DNA from: Lewinellaceae bacterium
Lineage (GTDB): Bacteria; Bacteroidota; Bacteroidia; Chitinophagales; Saprospiraceae
DNA: 64,000 nucleotides
Assembly: GCA_016713985.1 (NCBI GenBank)
Contig: JADJOD010000018.1
Span: forward strand, 62,001 to 126,000
Direction of reading: 5' to 3'
The notes under the pieces were generated by a model. It worked only from the letters and a program-made list of their open reading frames with translations, searched no databases and was not told the origin of the DNA. A program made the translations under genes and the position numbers. Below are positions 43,743 to 53,548 of this stretch, one piece after another; the first letter of the stretch is position 1, and every line of letters begins with the position of its first letter.

Positions 43743-45833
43743 GCCTCTTGCCTTCCACAAAATACATCGCAATTTCACCTTTGTTTTTAGCGGCTAAGTT
43801 GCCGCGGAACGTGCAGCGAAAAAGGTGACGCACCTGCTGATAGGTGGTTTCGGAAATATTGACCCTGCCGGTTTCTCCGCCCTGTTCCAGTCGCGCGGCG
43901 GTATTTACGGTATCCCCCCAAATGTCGTACGCGAATTTGTGGCTGCCGACCACCCCCGCAATCACGGGGCCGGTGTGAATGCCGATCCGCATTTCAAATA
44001 CCGGTTTTCCTTTCGCCGCTTTGTGCTGCATCAGCGTATGTAGTTGCTCCTGCATTTCCATCGCGGCACTGACGGCATCCACCGGGTGGGAAAAGTTGGC
44101 GGAAGGCAGGCCCCCGGCACACATATAGGCGTCGCCGATGGTTTTTATTTTCTCCAGGCCGTATTTTTCCACGATGGTATCAAAAAGCCGGAAACAGCTG
44201 TCTAATTCAGTAATCAGTTCTTCGGGCGACACCGTTTCCGCAATTTGTGTAAAACTTTTGAAGTCGGTAAACATCACGGTAACCGATTCATAACGAACGG
44301 GTTGGACGGCGTTGTGCAGTTTGAGTTCTTCGGCTGTTTTTTCCGGCAGGATGTTTTTCAGCAAAAGGTCCGCGCGTTCCCGTTCGCGCTGAATGACTTC
44401 GTTTTTGTCGGCCAGTTCGATGTTGGCACGCGCGCGCAACCGGTTTTGATTAAACAGCAGGGCGACCAGCATGACCAGGGCGGCGGCGCCTCCCAGCAAG
44501 GCCAGCTGCTGCGTGCGGACAGAGGCCAGTTCGGCTTCCCGAACGCGGAGTTCGCGTTTTTGATCTTCAATTTTCTCCTGCTTTTTTTGGTCTTCAAACA
44601 AACCTTCTTTACGGGCGTATTCGGCGCTGATCTTTTCGTTGAGCCTGGTATAGCGGTATTCGTCGTATTTCACCCGCCAGTCGTACGCTGTGGTATAATC
44701 TCCCATTGCGGCATACACCTCTGCAAAGTCTTTATACGCGCTTTGGATATACTTTTCGTCGCCGCTTTCCCGGGCGATCTGGTAATATTTTTGGGTCAGT
44801 TCGAGCGCTTTTTCCAGGTTTTTGGCCCGGCCATAGGTATCCCCATCGTGTTGTACACCTCCATCAGCATTTGCACGTCGTCGAGTTGGAGGTATATTTT
44901 TTCCGCCCGGTTCAGGTATTGCAGGGCGGTGGCGTAATTGCCCGAATGTTTGTGCGCGTCGCCGAGGTTGGTGTAAATGTTGGCTTGCCCGGGAATGTCG
45001 TCGAGTGTTTTCCAAATCTCGAGCGCGCGCATATAGGAGCCGATCGCCACTTTGGAGGAATCCAGTTCGTCGAGGGCGTTGGCATAGTCGGTCAACGCTT
45101 CGGCAAGCCGGGCGGGGTCGTCGAGTTTTTCGCGCAGTTGCAGGGCGCGTTGGTACCAGTCGAGGGCGGGTTTGTACCGGTCAAGTTCGTATTGGATATG
45201 ACCCAGCATCGTATATACTTTGGCGATGCCGTCCTGGTCGTTGAGTCCTTCGAGGATGAAACGCGCTTCCAGCAAATCCCGCTGCGCTTCCGGGTAAAGC
45301 CCCATTTCCTGGTAAGCGGCGGCGATGTTAAAAATGGCTCGGGCGATTCGCAGGGTATCGCCCAATTCCCGCTGAATGGCGAGGTTTTCGCGCTGGAAAT
45401 TCAAGGCGGAATCAAAACGCCCCTGCATTTCGAACAAAACGCCCAGGTTATTCAGTGAAGCGCCGATGTCTTTTTGTACCCCCAAGCCTCTTCGCAGCCG
45501 CAGCGCTTTTTTGTAATGCAGCTCGGCCGAATCCAGGTTGCCCCGAATCTCATCCACCACACCCAGGCCATTCCAGGCAATGGCTTCTCCTTTGGAAAAA
45601 TTCAGTTTTTGCGCCAGTGCAATGGCTTCCTGCAAACGAGCGGTTGCTTCATCGGTGCGTAACTCGTTGATTTCCCATGCATAATCGGTCAGAAGAATGA
45701 CCCGGTTTGTATCGGAAGGGGTTTGGGCCAGCAGCCGGGCGAGGGAGTCGGCAGCGGTTATCTGGGCATAAAAACCGGCAGGCAGTAGCAGCACTGCGAA
45801 CAGAAAAGCCGCCGGATAAAGCCGGTTTTTCAT
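43738..45833 (-). CDS. TPR-containing class III adenylate/guanylate cyclase (frameshifted)
   Basis: A ~700-residue membrane cyclase. The N-terminus is a signal (MKNRLYPAAFLFAVLLLPAG), then at least six TPR repeats (WYQRALQLREKLDDPARLAE and similar), a coiled coil, a transmembrane helix (LALLGGAAALVMLVALLF) and a class III catalytic domain. The domain has VTVMFTDFKSFTQIAETVS (metal Asp), IKTIGDAYMCAGGL and FAYDIWGDTVNTAARLEQGG. It makes cAMP or cGMP, probably in response to protein partners of the TPR region. A frame change at four C (44841-44844) in the TPR-cyclase link suggests one lost base. Confidence 0.88.
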
Positions 45834-45887
45834 GCTGACATAAACCGATGAACAGGAATCATCCCCCATATTCGATCGTTCAAACCA

Positions 45888-47175
45888 TTATGCCGCTTTC
45901 AGGCGCCCCATCCGGGAACCTTCCAGCTGGCTTTCCGCATAGGCGCGGTCGACGGTAAATTGTTTTTTGTCGCCTTTGATAGCTGTGGGCAAATCAAACA
46001 TGGCCTCGGTCAGGATCGCTTCACAAAGCGAACGAAGGCCACGCGCGCCGAGTTTGTATTCCATGGCCTTTTCGGCGATAAAATCGATGGCGGAGTCTTC
46101 GAGTTGGAGTTGAATACCTTCGAGGGCAAAAAGTTTTTCATACTGGCGGAGCAACGCGTTGCGCGGTTCGGTCAGTATGCGGCGCAGGGCGTCGAGGTCG
46201 AGCGGGTCGAGGTGAACGACCACGGGCATCCGGCCGACTAATTCGGGGATCAGGCCGTAGTTTTTTACGTCCTGGTGGCCGACATATTGCAGCAGATTGT
46301 CTTTGTCGATCCGGTCTTCCTGTTTTTTGTTGTAACCGATCACCTGGGTATTCACCCGCCGCGCGATGATTTTGTCGATGCCGTCGAAAGCGCCGCCGCA
46401 GATAAACAGGATGTTCTGGGTATTGATCTTTACCAGCTTTTGTTCCGGGTGTTTGCGGCCGCCCTGGGGTGGTACGAGCACTTCAGCGCCTTCCAGCATC
46501 TTCAACATGCCTTGTTGCACACCTTCACCGGACACGTCGCGGGTGATGGAGGGGTTGTCCTGTTTCCGGGCGATTTTGTCGATCTCGTCGATGTAAACGA
46601 TGCCGCGTTCGGCTGCATCCACGTCGTAATCGCAGACCTGAAGCAGGCGGGAGAGAATACTTTCCACGTCTTCGCCCACGTAGCCGGCTTCGGTAAATAC
46701 CGTGGCGTCGACGATAGTGAACGGCACATCAGAGTTTGGCTATTGGGCCAGCAGGGTTTGCCGGTACCGGTCTGGCATGACAAACAGCAGGTTGATTTTT
46801 CAATTTCCACGCTGTTTGGCGTCGGCCGCCTTTCCAAATTGTTGCAGGCGTTTGTAGTGATTGTACACGGCTACCGCCAGCACTTTTTTGGCGTCGTCCT
46901 GCCCGATAACGTATTGATCGAGAAAGGTTTTGATGTCGCGGGGCGGGATCAGGTGAATAGGGCCGCTGTACCGGCTGCTATTGCCGGAAGCCTGCTCGTT
47001 TTTTTCCGGTTGTACACCGGCTTTGCGCAGTTCCTGTTCAATTATTTCCTGCGCTTTTTCCACGCAGACCTCACAAATCTGTCCGTCCATGCCGGAGACT
47101 AAGATCATCACTTCTTCTTCACCCCGCCCGCAAAAAAGAGCAGCGGTGTTGGTTGGGTTTGCCACGTTTTATCAT
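45888..47175 (-). pseudogene. clpX: ATP-dependent Clp protease ATP-binding subunit ClpX, disrupted
   Basis: ClpX unfoldase locus, expected ~420 residues. The N-terminal zinc-binding domain reads MIKRGKPNQHRCSFCGRG only if one T is removed from a six-T run (47132-47137); after that the frame runs to KRLQQFGKAADAKQ. The segment 46728-46830, which should encode the Walker A loop (VEIEKS...QTGTGKT...LLAQ), is scattered over frames by several small deletions and contains a stop. From PFTIVDATVFTEAGYVGEDV onward the C-terminal part is intact, with Walker B IVYIDEIDKIARK and sensor motifs. clpP lies upstream. Because ClpX is highly conserved, local sequence error is the likeliest cause. Confidence 0.85.
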
Positions 47176-47353
47176 ATTCGTTGCGCGGATTTTCTGACCC
47201 GCGTTGGTTTGGATGATTTGTTGAATTCCCGCAGCAATAAAAATCTGCGGAATTGGTGCAATTCTGCGGGAAAACAAAGCAAAGATACGGAAAAAAAGAC
47301 CCGGAGAAACGCACGAGACATTTCTCCGGGTACAAACTTCGACGAAAGCGCAA

Positions 47354-48052
47354 TTATCCTTTTCCTTTCGGGTTGTTGCGGTCGAGCACTTCGTCGACGA
47401 GGCCGTATTCTTTGGCTTCGGCGGAGCTCATCCAGTTGTCGCGGTCGCAGTCTTCTTCGATTTTTTTGTACTCCTGGCCGGTGTGATGTGCAAGAATGTC
47501 GTACAGTGACTTTTGCATCTTTTTGATCAGTTTGTACGAAATCTCGATGTCGGATACCTGGCCCTGCGCGCCGCCCATGGGCTGGTGGATCATCACGTGG
47601 CTGTGAAAGAGGGCGCTGCGTTTGCCTTTGGTGCCGGCTGCGAGCAGTACGGCGCCCATGGAGGCTGCTAAGCCCGTGCAGATGGTGGCCACGTCGGGTG
47701 AAACGTACTGCATGGTGTCATAGATGCCGAGGCCGTCGATGACCGAGCCGCCGGGGCTGTTGATGAACATCTGCACGTCGCGTTTGGGGTCGGTGCTTTC
47801 GAGGAACAGCAACTGCGCCTGGATGACGTTGGAAACGTATTCCGTGACCGGCACACCCATAAAGATGATGCGGTCCATCATCAGGCGGCTGAACACGTCG
47901 AGCGCGGCGGCGTTCATCTGGCGCTCTTCGATGACGTATGGCGTGAAGGCGCGGATACCCGGCACCGTGGCGTCCATATACTTTTCGAGGTGCATGCCAC
48001 TCATTCCGAGGTGCTTGGTGGCATACTTTTGAAATTCATTTTTGTCGAACAT
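47354..48052 (-). CDS. clpP: ATP-dependent Clp protease proteolytic subunit
   Basis: A 232-residue ClpP. The catalytic Ser is in CTGLAASMGAVLLAAG, His in RSALFHSHVMIHQPMGGAQG, and the Asp follows in the DCDRDNWMSSAEAKEYGLVD segment. The N-terminus (MFDKNEFQKYATKHLGMSGM) is longer than the E. coli form but usual in Bacteroidota. It forms the tetradecameric chamber fed by ClpX, encoded ~180 bases downstream on the same strand. Unlike clpX it is intact. Confidence 0.97.
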   Translation of the reverse strand: MFDKNEFQKYATKHLGMSGMHLEKYMDATVPGIRAFTPYVIEERQMNAAALDVFSRLMMDRIIFMGVPVTEYVSNVIQAQLLFLESTDPKRDVQMFINSPGGSVIDGLGIYDTMQYVSPDVATICTGLAASMGAVLLAAGTKGKRSALFHSHVMIHQPMGGAQGQVSDIEISYKLIKKMQKSLYDILAHHTGQEYKKIEEDCDRDNWMSSAEAKEYGLVDEVLDRNNPKGKG

Positions 48053-48188
48053 GATCTGTTATTCTTTTTGAGGCAAATGAAACAACTTTTTCGCTTTCAG
48101 GTTGTCAGGTGAAAAAATGGAACCGTTTTAAGGGAAGAACGGCATAACCCCGACGATGAACAACCGTTTTGGGCGGACAAAAGTAGCG

Positions 48189-49943
48189 CTACTTTTTATT
48201 CTTTAGCATTTGCACGGATTTTACGCCGATTATTTGTCCTCCGGACGCTAAAAATTGCAGGCAATACATGCCATCGGGCAACGCGGACAAGTCGATGCTG
48301 TTTCCTGTTACGGCTTTTTCCACAATATGTTGCCCTAAGACGTTCATAACCAGCACCGTCACCTCTTCCCCCACCGGCAACCCGCTCCAACGCACCTCTC
48401 CCGTCGTTGGATTCGGATAAATCTGCACGACTTCGGCTGCATCCTGCGGACCGCTGCTGCTTGTCGTGCTCACCCACACCGTTTTGCATTTTTCATCACT
48501 CCCGTACTGGTTGCTCACCGTCAGGCACACCTCGTAGGCGCCCGGCGCGGAAAAGGTATGTACGGGGTTGCGCTCCGCACTCTGGTTGGCAGCCCCCGAG
48601 GCCGGATCGCCGAAATCCCAGAGCCATTCCGTGGGTTCGTACCAGGATACGGAGGTGAAATCCACGCCGAAGCCGCCGGTTTTGTCGTAACGCCAGCCTG
48701 CCAGCGGATGGTTGTCGAGGCCGAGGGTGTCGCAGGCAGAGCCGTCGATAGGGCCGAGGCGGAAGTTGGGGAAGTGGGGGAGGTTTTTGTAGGAAAAGTC
48801 AAATTTGTAGTAATTCTGTACCATCTCACATGCGGTACCTGCTCGTTCCGGATGATTCATTCTATGCATACAGCTTTGACCATTGAGATGTCTTCCATAT
48901 ATTCGGCCATCCGGCCCTAATTCGAGAAAAGAAATGCCATCACCGAGGGGGCAATCCGGACTCAATATACGCTCCGCTACTATAGTTTTACTGGCAGCAA
49001 TATCTGCGGCTTGCGTATCAAACTGGATCAGGCGTTTCACTTCTGCAGCATATAAGTATCGCCCATCAGCAGAAAAGGCAAGGCCGGCAAATATCTGGTT
49101 ATCGGCATCATCTGTTATCGGAATGTAGATGGGATTTGATAAGATTCCTGTACAGCGATCAAAGTCAAATATACGCAAATCATCTTTTGCGTTAAACCGA
49201 GATAATTTGGTGCCGTCAGGGGAAAAGACCATTTCGCCACCGGATCCGCTCCAGGTAGGCTCGCCAATGCTTTGTTCTGACAGGCTGATGCCTTCCGGAG
49301 TTAGTAACATAACGAAATACTGGTTGCTGACGTCTTTCGCCGCCACAATCCACCAGTCGCGCCCATTGGCGTGACGGACAGCATGTATTCCGTCTGAATG
49401 CAGGGTGTCTGAGAGAATTATCTGATTTTTGAGAACGATTTTTCCGGTTCCATTATTGAACGACCTGTCTATCTGTGAAAACAGTATCTTGTCAAAATAA
49501 CCATTAAGAGGTTGGAATTCTATTTTAAGTGACAAATAAATTAAATAGTATTTGTTTTGGTTTTCCGGATGGGGAAGGAGAAGCATATTTTGTACTGAAC
49601 GATATCCGGAACTGTCATTGATACAGTAACTATCAATCCCGTAACCAAAGTCCAACTCCGAACTGTTTTCTATATATTCTCCCGTGCCTGCTTCCACATA
49701 ACAGCCATTGGATAAAAATAACAGAGCGCCTGAAGGATCGCAGATAGAAGAGCAGGTTTCATGCAAAGCCATCTTTTTAGGGCTATAGTTAATGCTTAGT
49801 GAGTCTCCAAAATCGAAATATATACCATTTGCCAAAACTTGATTGGAATATTTATAGCCAAATACCCAGATATTATCCTCTTTTTGTGCAGCAACACGTA
49901 GAAACTGTGGCAACAACAGTAGTATAATAGAAAAAATACGCAT
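48189..49943 (-). CDS. T9SS type A sorting-domain protein with PKD domain
   Basis: A 584-residue exported protein with signal peptide MRIFSIILLLLPQFLRVAAQ. The N-terminal ~400 residues look like a propeller-type repeat region (GGEMVFSPDGTKLSRFNAKD, GLAFSADGRYLYAAEVKRL). A PKD domain follows (EWLWDFGDPASG, HTFSAPGAYEVCLTVSN), then a C-terminal type A sorting domain starting VQIYPNPTTGEVRWSG and ending CLQFLASGG. A secreted or surface-anchored adhesin-like role is possible; no enzyme domain is seen. It lies between clpP and another T9SS protein gene. Confidence 0.85.
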   Translation of the reverse strand: MRIFSIILLLLPQFLRVAAQKEDNIWVFGYKYSNQVLANGIYFDFGDSLSINYSPKKMALHETCSSICDPSGALLFLSNGCYVEAGTGEYIENSSELDFGYGIDSYCINDSSGYRSVQNMLLLPHPENQNKYYLIYLSLKIEFQPLNGYFDKILFSQIDRSFNNGTGKIVLKNQIILSDTLHSDGIHAVRHANGRDWWIVAAKDVSNQYFVMLLTPEGISLSEQSIGEPTWSGSGGEMVFSPDGTKLSRFNAKDDLRIFDFDRCTGILSNPIYIPITDDADNQIFAGLAFSADGRYLYAAEVKRLIQFDTQAADIAASKTIVAERILSPDCPLGDGISFLELGPDGRIYGRHLNGQSCMHRMNHPERAGTACEMVQNYYKFDFSYKNLPHFPNFRLGPIDGSACDTLGLDNHPLAGWRYDKTGGFGVDFTSVSWYEPTEWLWDFGDPASGAANQSAERNPVHTFSAPGAYEVCLTVSNQYGSDEKCKTVWVSTTSSSGPQDAAEVVQIYPNPTTGEVRWSGLPVGEEVTVLVMNVLGQHIVEKAVTGNSIDLSALPDGMYCLQFLASGGQIIGVKSVQMLKNKK

Positions 49944-50008
49944 AGTGGTATAATAGAGATGCAGCAGCACGGCGCCCGGGGCCGTACTGCTGCTCAAAAG
50001 TGAAGGAA

Positions 50009-53000
50009 TCAGTGTTTTACAATTTGAATTTTTTGTGCAACCAACAGGGTATTGTCAGCCGAAAATAGTTGCACTACGTAAAACCCTTGCGGAAGATTCA
50101 CGATACCAACAGGCGGCTTTGTATTCGTGATTTCTACGGATAATTGCCCGAGGGTATTTAATACTTTTATCGTAGCTACTCTACCGCCAGGGTCTGTCCA
50201 GTTGATTTGATCTGAAGCAGGATTTGGAAAAACAATGATCTGATTGTTTATAGGACTTTTTTCTCTTCGTGATTGGCGGTTTTGTGTTCCGCACAAATCC
50301 CGGTCGTCGTACTCGATGCCTTCAAAATGCGATATGATCGCCCGGGCTTCATATACCGCATCGCCGCCTTTCAACGGGCATTGCTCCGCAATAGATTCGA
50401 GCGTGGCAAGGTCAGTGGAAGAAAGTTCGTCAGTAGCCAGCCAGTTTAGGGTAATGGCATTCACTGTTTTGTGATTCTCATCAGGGGTGAGGGAGGTCGT
50501 TACCGCCGCGTTGAGTTGCAGCAGGGATTGGATTCGCACTTGCCGGACAGAATCGAGGGCTTCCATGAATTGCTCCAACTGGTTTTGCGTGGTGGCGCGT
50601 TGTTGCACCAGCGTGTTGTATTGAGTCTGATTGATCGAAGTGCCCGCCTGATGCTGCTGTTCGAGGGTGTCGATGTCCGCTACTTTGTCTAACAGGTCGG
50701 CCCGGTAATTTTCAAAGGCGACGTGCTGTAAAGAATCGAGGTTGAACAGTTTGTCTCGTCTTTCGGCAATATACGCCAGCCTGCCGGTGGAAAGTGAGTC
50801 GTTCGTGGCCTTGAAGGTCGAATAGAGGGAAGAGTAGGTGGCGAGGGCGGGCTGGCGCAGCATTTTGCGGTAAAGCCGGTAAGCGCCTTTCCAGCGGGTT
50901 TCATCTTCGAAGTCGTCGGTGGGCAGGGTATCGTATGCAATAACGGCGTCTAACTTTGTCGGTACATTATCTTCACCTTCATGTGGCGGTTGCGGTGGGT
51001 CGGGAAATGAGCAGGATATGCCGCAGGTAAAGGTTGGATTTTCATCCGCGTCATCTTCAAACCAACCAGAAGGAGGATCTACGGGAGGATTGAATGCCGC
51101 ATTTTCACTTCCATCTACATAAAATATCGATAGTCCTATAATATTCTGGTCCCCCCCCCAATGCACCCCACCATACCCACCGGAAGGTATCCCGTTCAGG
51201 TCCCATTCGTTGCCGGTATGGGTTTGGGTTCCGATAAACACGTTGCCAATGTTTTCATCGCCGAGTTGCAGGCCGTAGGTATGGTTATGCGGGAGGTTGC
51301 CGACCACATTGTCGGTGAAGTCGCCCATATCGTAGAACTGCATACCCGCGTTGGTGTTGTCGAGGCAGTTGCAGGCGTAGGTGTTGGCCCAGCCGGCGGC
51401 AGAGCGGATGCAACGGGAGTCGCCCAGACTGCTGGCTTCGAGATTCTGGCTGATGACATTACCTGTTATCTGGGTAAGCGAAGCGCCTTCCACCCAAATG
51501 CCGTCGTAGTTGTTCTCCTGTTTGTTGTTGGTGATGATATTTCTGCCTATGTTGCCGAAATATCCGTTGCGGTACACGATGCCCCGCCCGCTGTCGTCCA
51601 GCGTGATCGTATCGGACAATATTCTCCAGCCACCGTTGGTCGGTATGGTGGTTCCGAAATGCCCTTCGTTGGCTAAAATAGCTGTGGCGGGCATGGTGCC
51701 GGCGCCCGAACCCGTAATGTGGATCGTATTTTCGAGCATGATGCTGGCCGGGTGTACCGGTTCGTTCGAAAACGACCGGATACCAAAGCGGCTGGCGGTA
51801 ATCCGGTTTCCGGAAAACACCATATCCCGCGTTTTACTGTCTTCCCAGTCGATGCCGGTTTCCACGCCGTCCATAGTTACGTTTTCTACATTACCGGCGT
51901 AACGGATCCCTTTGATGCCCGTTTTGCAGTTGGTAAAACTCATATTCGTCCAGAATTCATTCAAATTGGCCCAGTACGTCCCACCTTTTCCGTTCAGGTA
52001 AATGCCGTAGCCGGAAAGGGAATAGGCAGGGGCGCCTACCGAATTGATGTCATCGAACGTCATGTTTCCCATATTGGTGGTCGTTCGATAAGCAACAATT
52101 CCATTCGCCAACGCGGAGAATTGATTTCCGTTCGTTACGCCGGCAAGATTGTCGCCCCAGACGTTAAAATCCCGGAAACTATCGAGCCAAATCCCGCAAT
52201 ATCCGCGGGTTTCCACGAATTCCGGCATACCCGAAAAGGGCGTTTTTAAGCCGTTGACGGTAGAAAAACTATTGTTTTCGAATCCATCAATGGTTGCTCT
52301 GAAAGGAGAGGCATCCATATTCAGCCTGATACCGATATAATTATCCATAAAGTTGGTATTGATGATGGAAATCGTGGAGCCGGCTTGCGCGTCGATGCCG
52401 AACCGGCAGTCTGAAACATTACAATCGTCTAATATCAAGGTTCCACCCGATTCGACAACGATGCCATGTGCCAGTTCGGAACCGCAAGTAAACAAGTCCA
52501 TGCGGCGCAATGTGAGCGTGTAGCCTGCCTTGATCGTAACCTTTACGCCTGGCTGGAACGCCATTGGCAAATGGGCAGTAAGCGGATTATCGAAGCAATG
52601 ATCCGCATCGACAACCAATTCCTCGTCTATCAGAATGCTTTGGGCTTCGTTTTGAGAGCAGCTTTCCAAAATACCCAAAAACAAGAGCTCGGAAGCCGAT
52701 GTTTCCGTAGTGTTTCGAAGATCGACGTAGGAGTCGACAGACATGGCTGGATTCTCAGAAAACAACAATGCCGGTGAGCAACTCGTATCCGAAACAGTAT
52801 ATGTGATCCGTTCATCATTACCCGACCAACGGGCATCCCTTGTAAAGTGCGCCTCCAAAACTGCAAACGTCGGAGTTATTCCACTAAAGGGGGCCGGAAA
52901 AGTCAGGGTGATAACGGTGTTGCCGAAAATATCCGTACCTGTCGAATAGGATAGGTTAGGCGTAGTGCCCGTAAAAGTAAAATAATTCGAGTCATAGGTA

Positions 53001-53293
53001 TAGGTTACAGTATAGTTGTGTGTGGCGGTATAATCGTGATCGATGGTAATAGCAGCCGTGAAATCCAGGTCGCATATTTCGAATGAAGCAGGGACGGATA
53101 TATCAACCTGGTTCGTTAAACAGCCGGATTGGGCATTCAGGTTAATCACCCCGAAGATTAAAAACAGGATGGGGACGGTTTTTCGAAAAAATGACCTCAC
53201 ACTTAAAAAAGCTGGTTGCGGTTGCGGGTTGCGGGTTGCGGGTTGCGGGTTGGGCATCGTATGCCCGATCGGCAGGAATAGTTTCCTTTTCAT
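50009..53293 (-). CDS. T9SS type A sorting-domain protein with right-handed beta-helix
   Basis: About 1094 residues if the ATG at 53293 is used. The hydrophobic export signal (KTVPILFLIFGVINLNAQSG) begins ~30 codons later. The first codons are made by a GGTTGCG-type tandem repeat (PNPQPATRNPQPQP), so a GTG at 53200 (VRSFFRKTVPIL) is an attractive start. The middle has parallel beta-helix repeats (GIVVESGGTLILDDCNVSDC, RITASRFGIRSFS, GIWVEGASLTQITGNVISQN). The C-terminus is a sorting domain (IIVFPNPASDQINWTDPGGR). It is probably a surface protein that binds or cleaves polysaccharide, but no catalytic motif is recognised. Confidence 0.85.
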   Translation of the reverse strand: MKRKLFLPIGHTMPNPQPATRNPQPQPAFLSVRSFFRKTVPILFLIFGVINLNAQSGCLTNQVDISVPASFEICDLDFTAAITIDHDYTATHNYTVTYTYDSNYFTFTGTTPNLSYSTGTDIFGNTVITLTFPAPFSGITPTFAVLEAHFTRDARWSGNDERITYTVSDTSCSPALLFSENPAMSVDSYVDLRNTTETSASELLFLGILESCSQNEAQSILIDEELVVDADHCFDNPLTAHLPMAFQPGVKVTIKAGYTLTLRRMDLFTCGSELAHGIVVESGGTLILDDCNVSDCRFGIDAQAGSTISIINTNFMDNYIGIRLNMDASPFRATIDGFENNSFSTVNGLKTPFSGMPEFVETRGYCGIWLDSFRDFNVWGDNLAGVTNGNQFSALANGIVAYRTTTNMGNMTFDDINSVGAPAYSLSGYGIYLNGKGGTYWANLNEFWTNMSFTNCKTGIKGIRYAGNVENVTMDGVETGIDWEDSKTRDMVFSGNRITASRFGIRSFSNEPVHPASIMLENTIHITGSGAGTMPATAILANEGHFGTTIPTNGGWRILSDTITLDDSGRGIVYRNGYFGNIGRNIITNNKQENNYDGIWVEGASLTQITGNVISQNLEASSLGDSRCIRSAAGWANTYACNCLDNTNAGMQFYDMGDFTDNVVGNLPHNHTYGLQLGDENIGNVFIGTQTHTGNEWDLNGIPSGGYGGVHWGGDQNIIGLSIFYVDGSENAAFNPPVDPPSGWFEDDADENPTFTCGISCSFPDPPQPPHEGEDNVPTKLDAVIAYDTLPTDDFEDETRWKGAYRLYRKMLRQPALATYSSLYSTFKATNDSLSTGRLAYIAERRDKLFNLDSLQHVAFENYRADLLDKVADIDTLEQQHQAGTSINQTQYNTLVQQRATTQNQLEQFMEALDSVRQVRIQSLLQLNAAVTTSLTPDENHKTVNAITLNWLATDELSSTDLATLESIAEQCPLKGGDAVYEARAIISHFEGIEYDDRDLCGTQNRQSRREKSPINNQIIVFPNPASDQINWTDPGGRVATIKVLNTLGQLSVEITNTKPPVGIVNLPQGFYVVQLFSADNTLLVAQKIQIVKH
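53212..53255. repeat. Tandem GGTTGCG heptamer repeats
   Basis: About five copies of GGTTGCG/GGGTTGC in a row, at the 5' end of the large T9SS gene (on its complementary strand). If the ATG at 53293 is used the repeat is translated; if the GTG at 53200 is used, it lies in the leader. Length change would shift the frame of the longer version, since seven is not a multiple of three. Confidence 0.75.
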
Positions 53294-53548
53294 TGGGTGA
53301 AGATAGTTTTGGTGAATTGATCAGATTATATTTTTTCCTTCAAACATCCCCGGACGATTTTCGAAGGCGACCTGATAAAGTTATACCCTAAACACCCCCA
53401 TTCCCGCCATTTTTTAAGTTAAATAAATCAGGGATTTAGTAAACGGGGCGGTAACAATGTGTTTTCGCGGTTTTTGCGGGGTAAAAGAAAACGCGATATC
53501 CAACTGAGTCGAATATCGCGTTCATCACATACAAAAGTAAGCCGCCGC

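Noticed and set aside
53191..53391. Plus-strand frame across the GGTTGCG repeat
   Set aside because: Low-complexity translation only; the start of the minus-strand T9SS gene explains the region.
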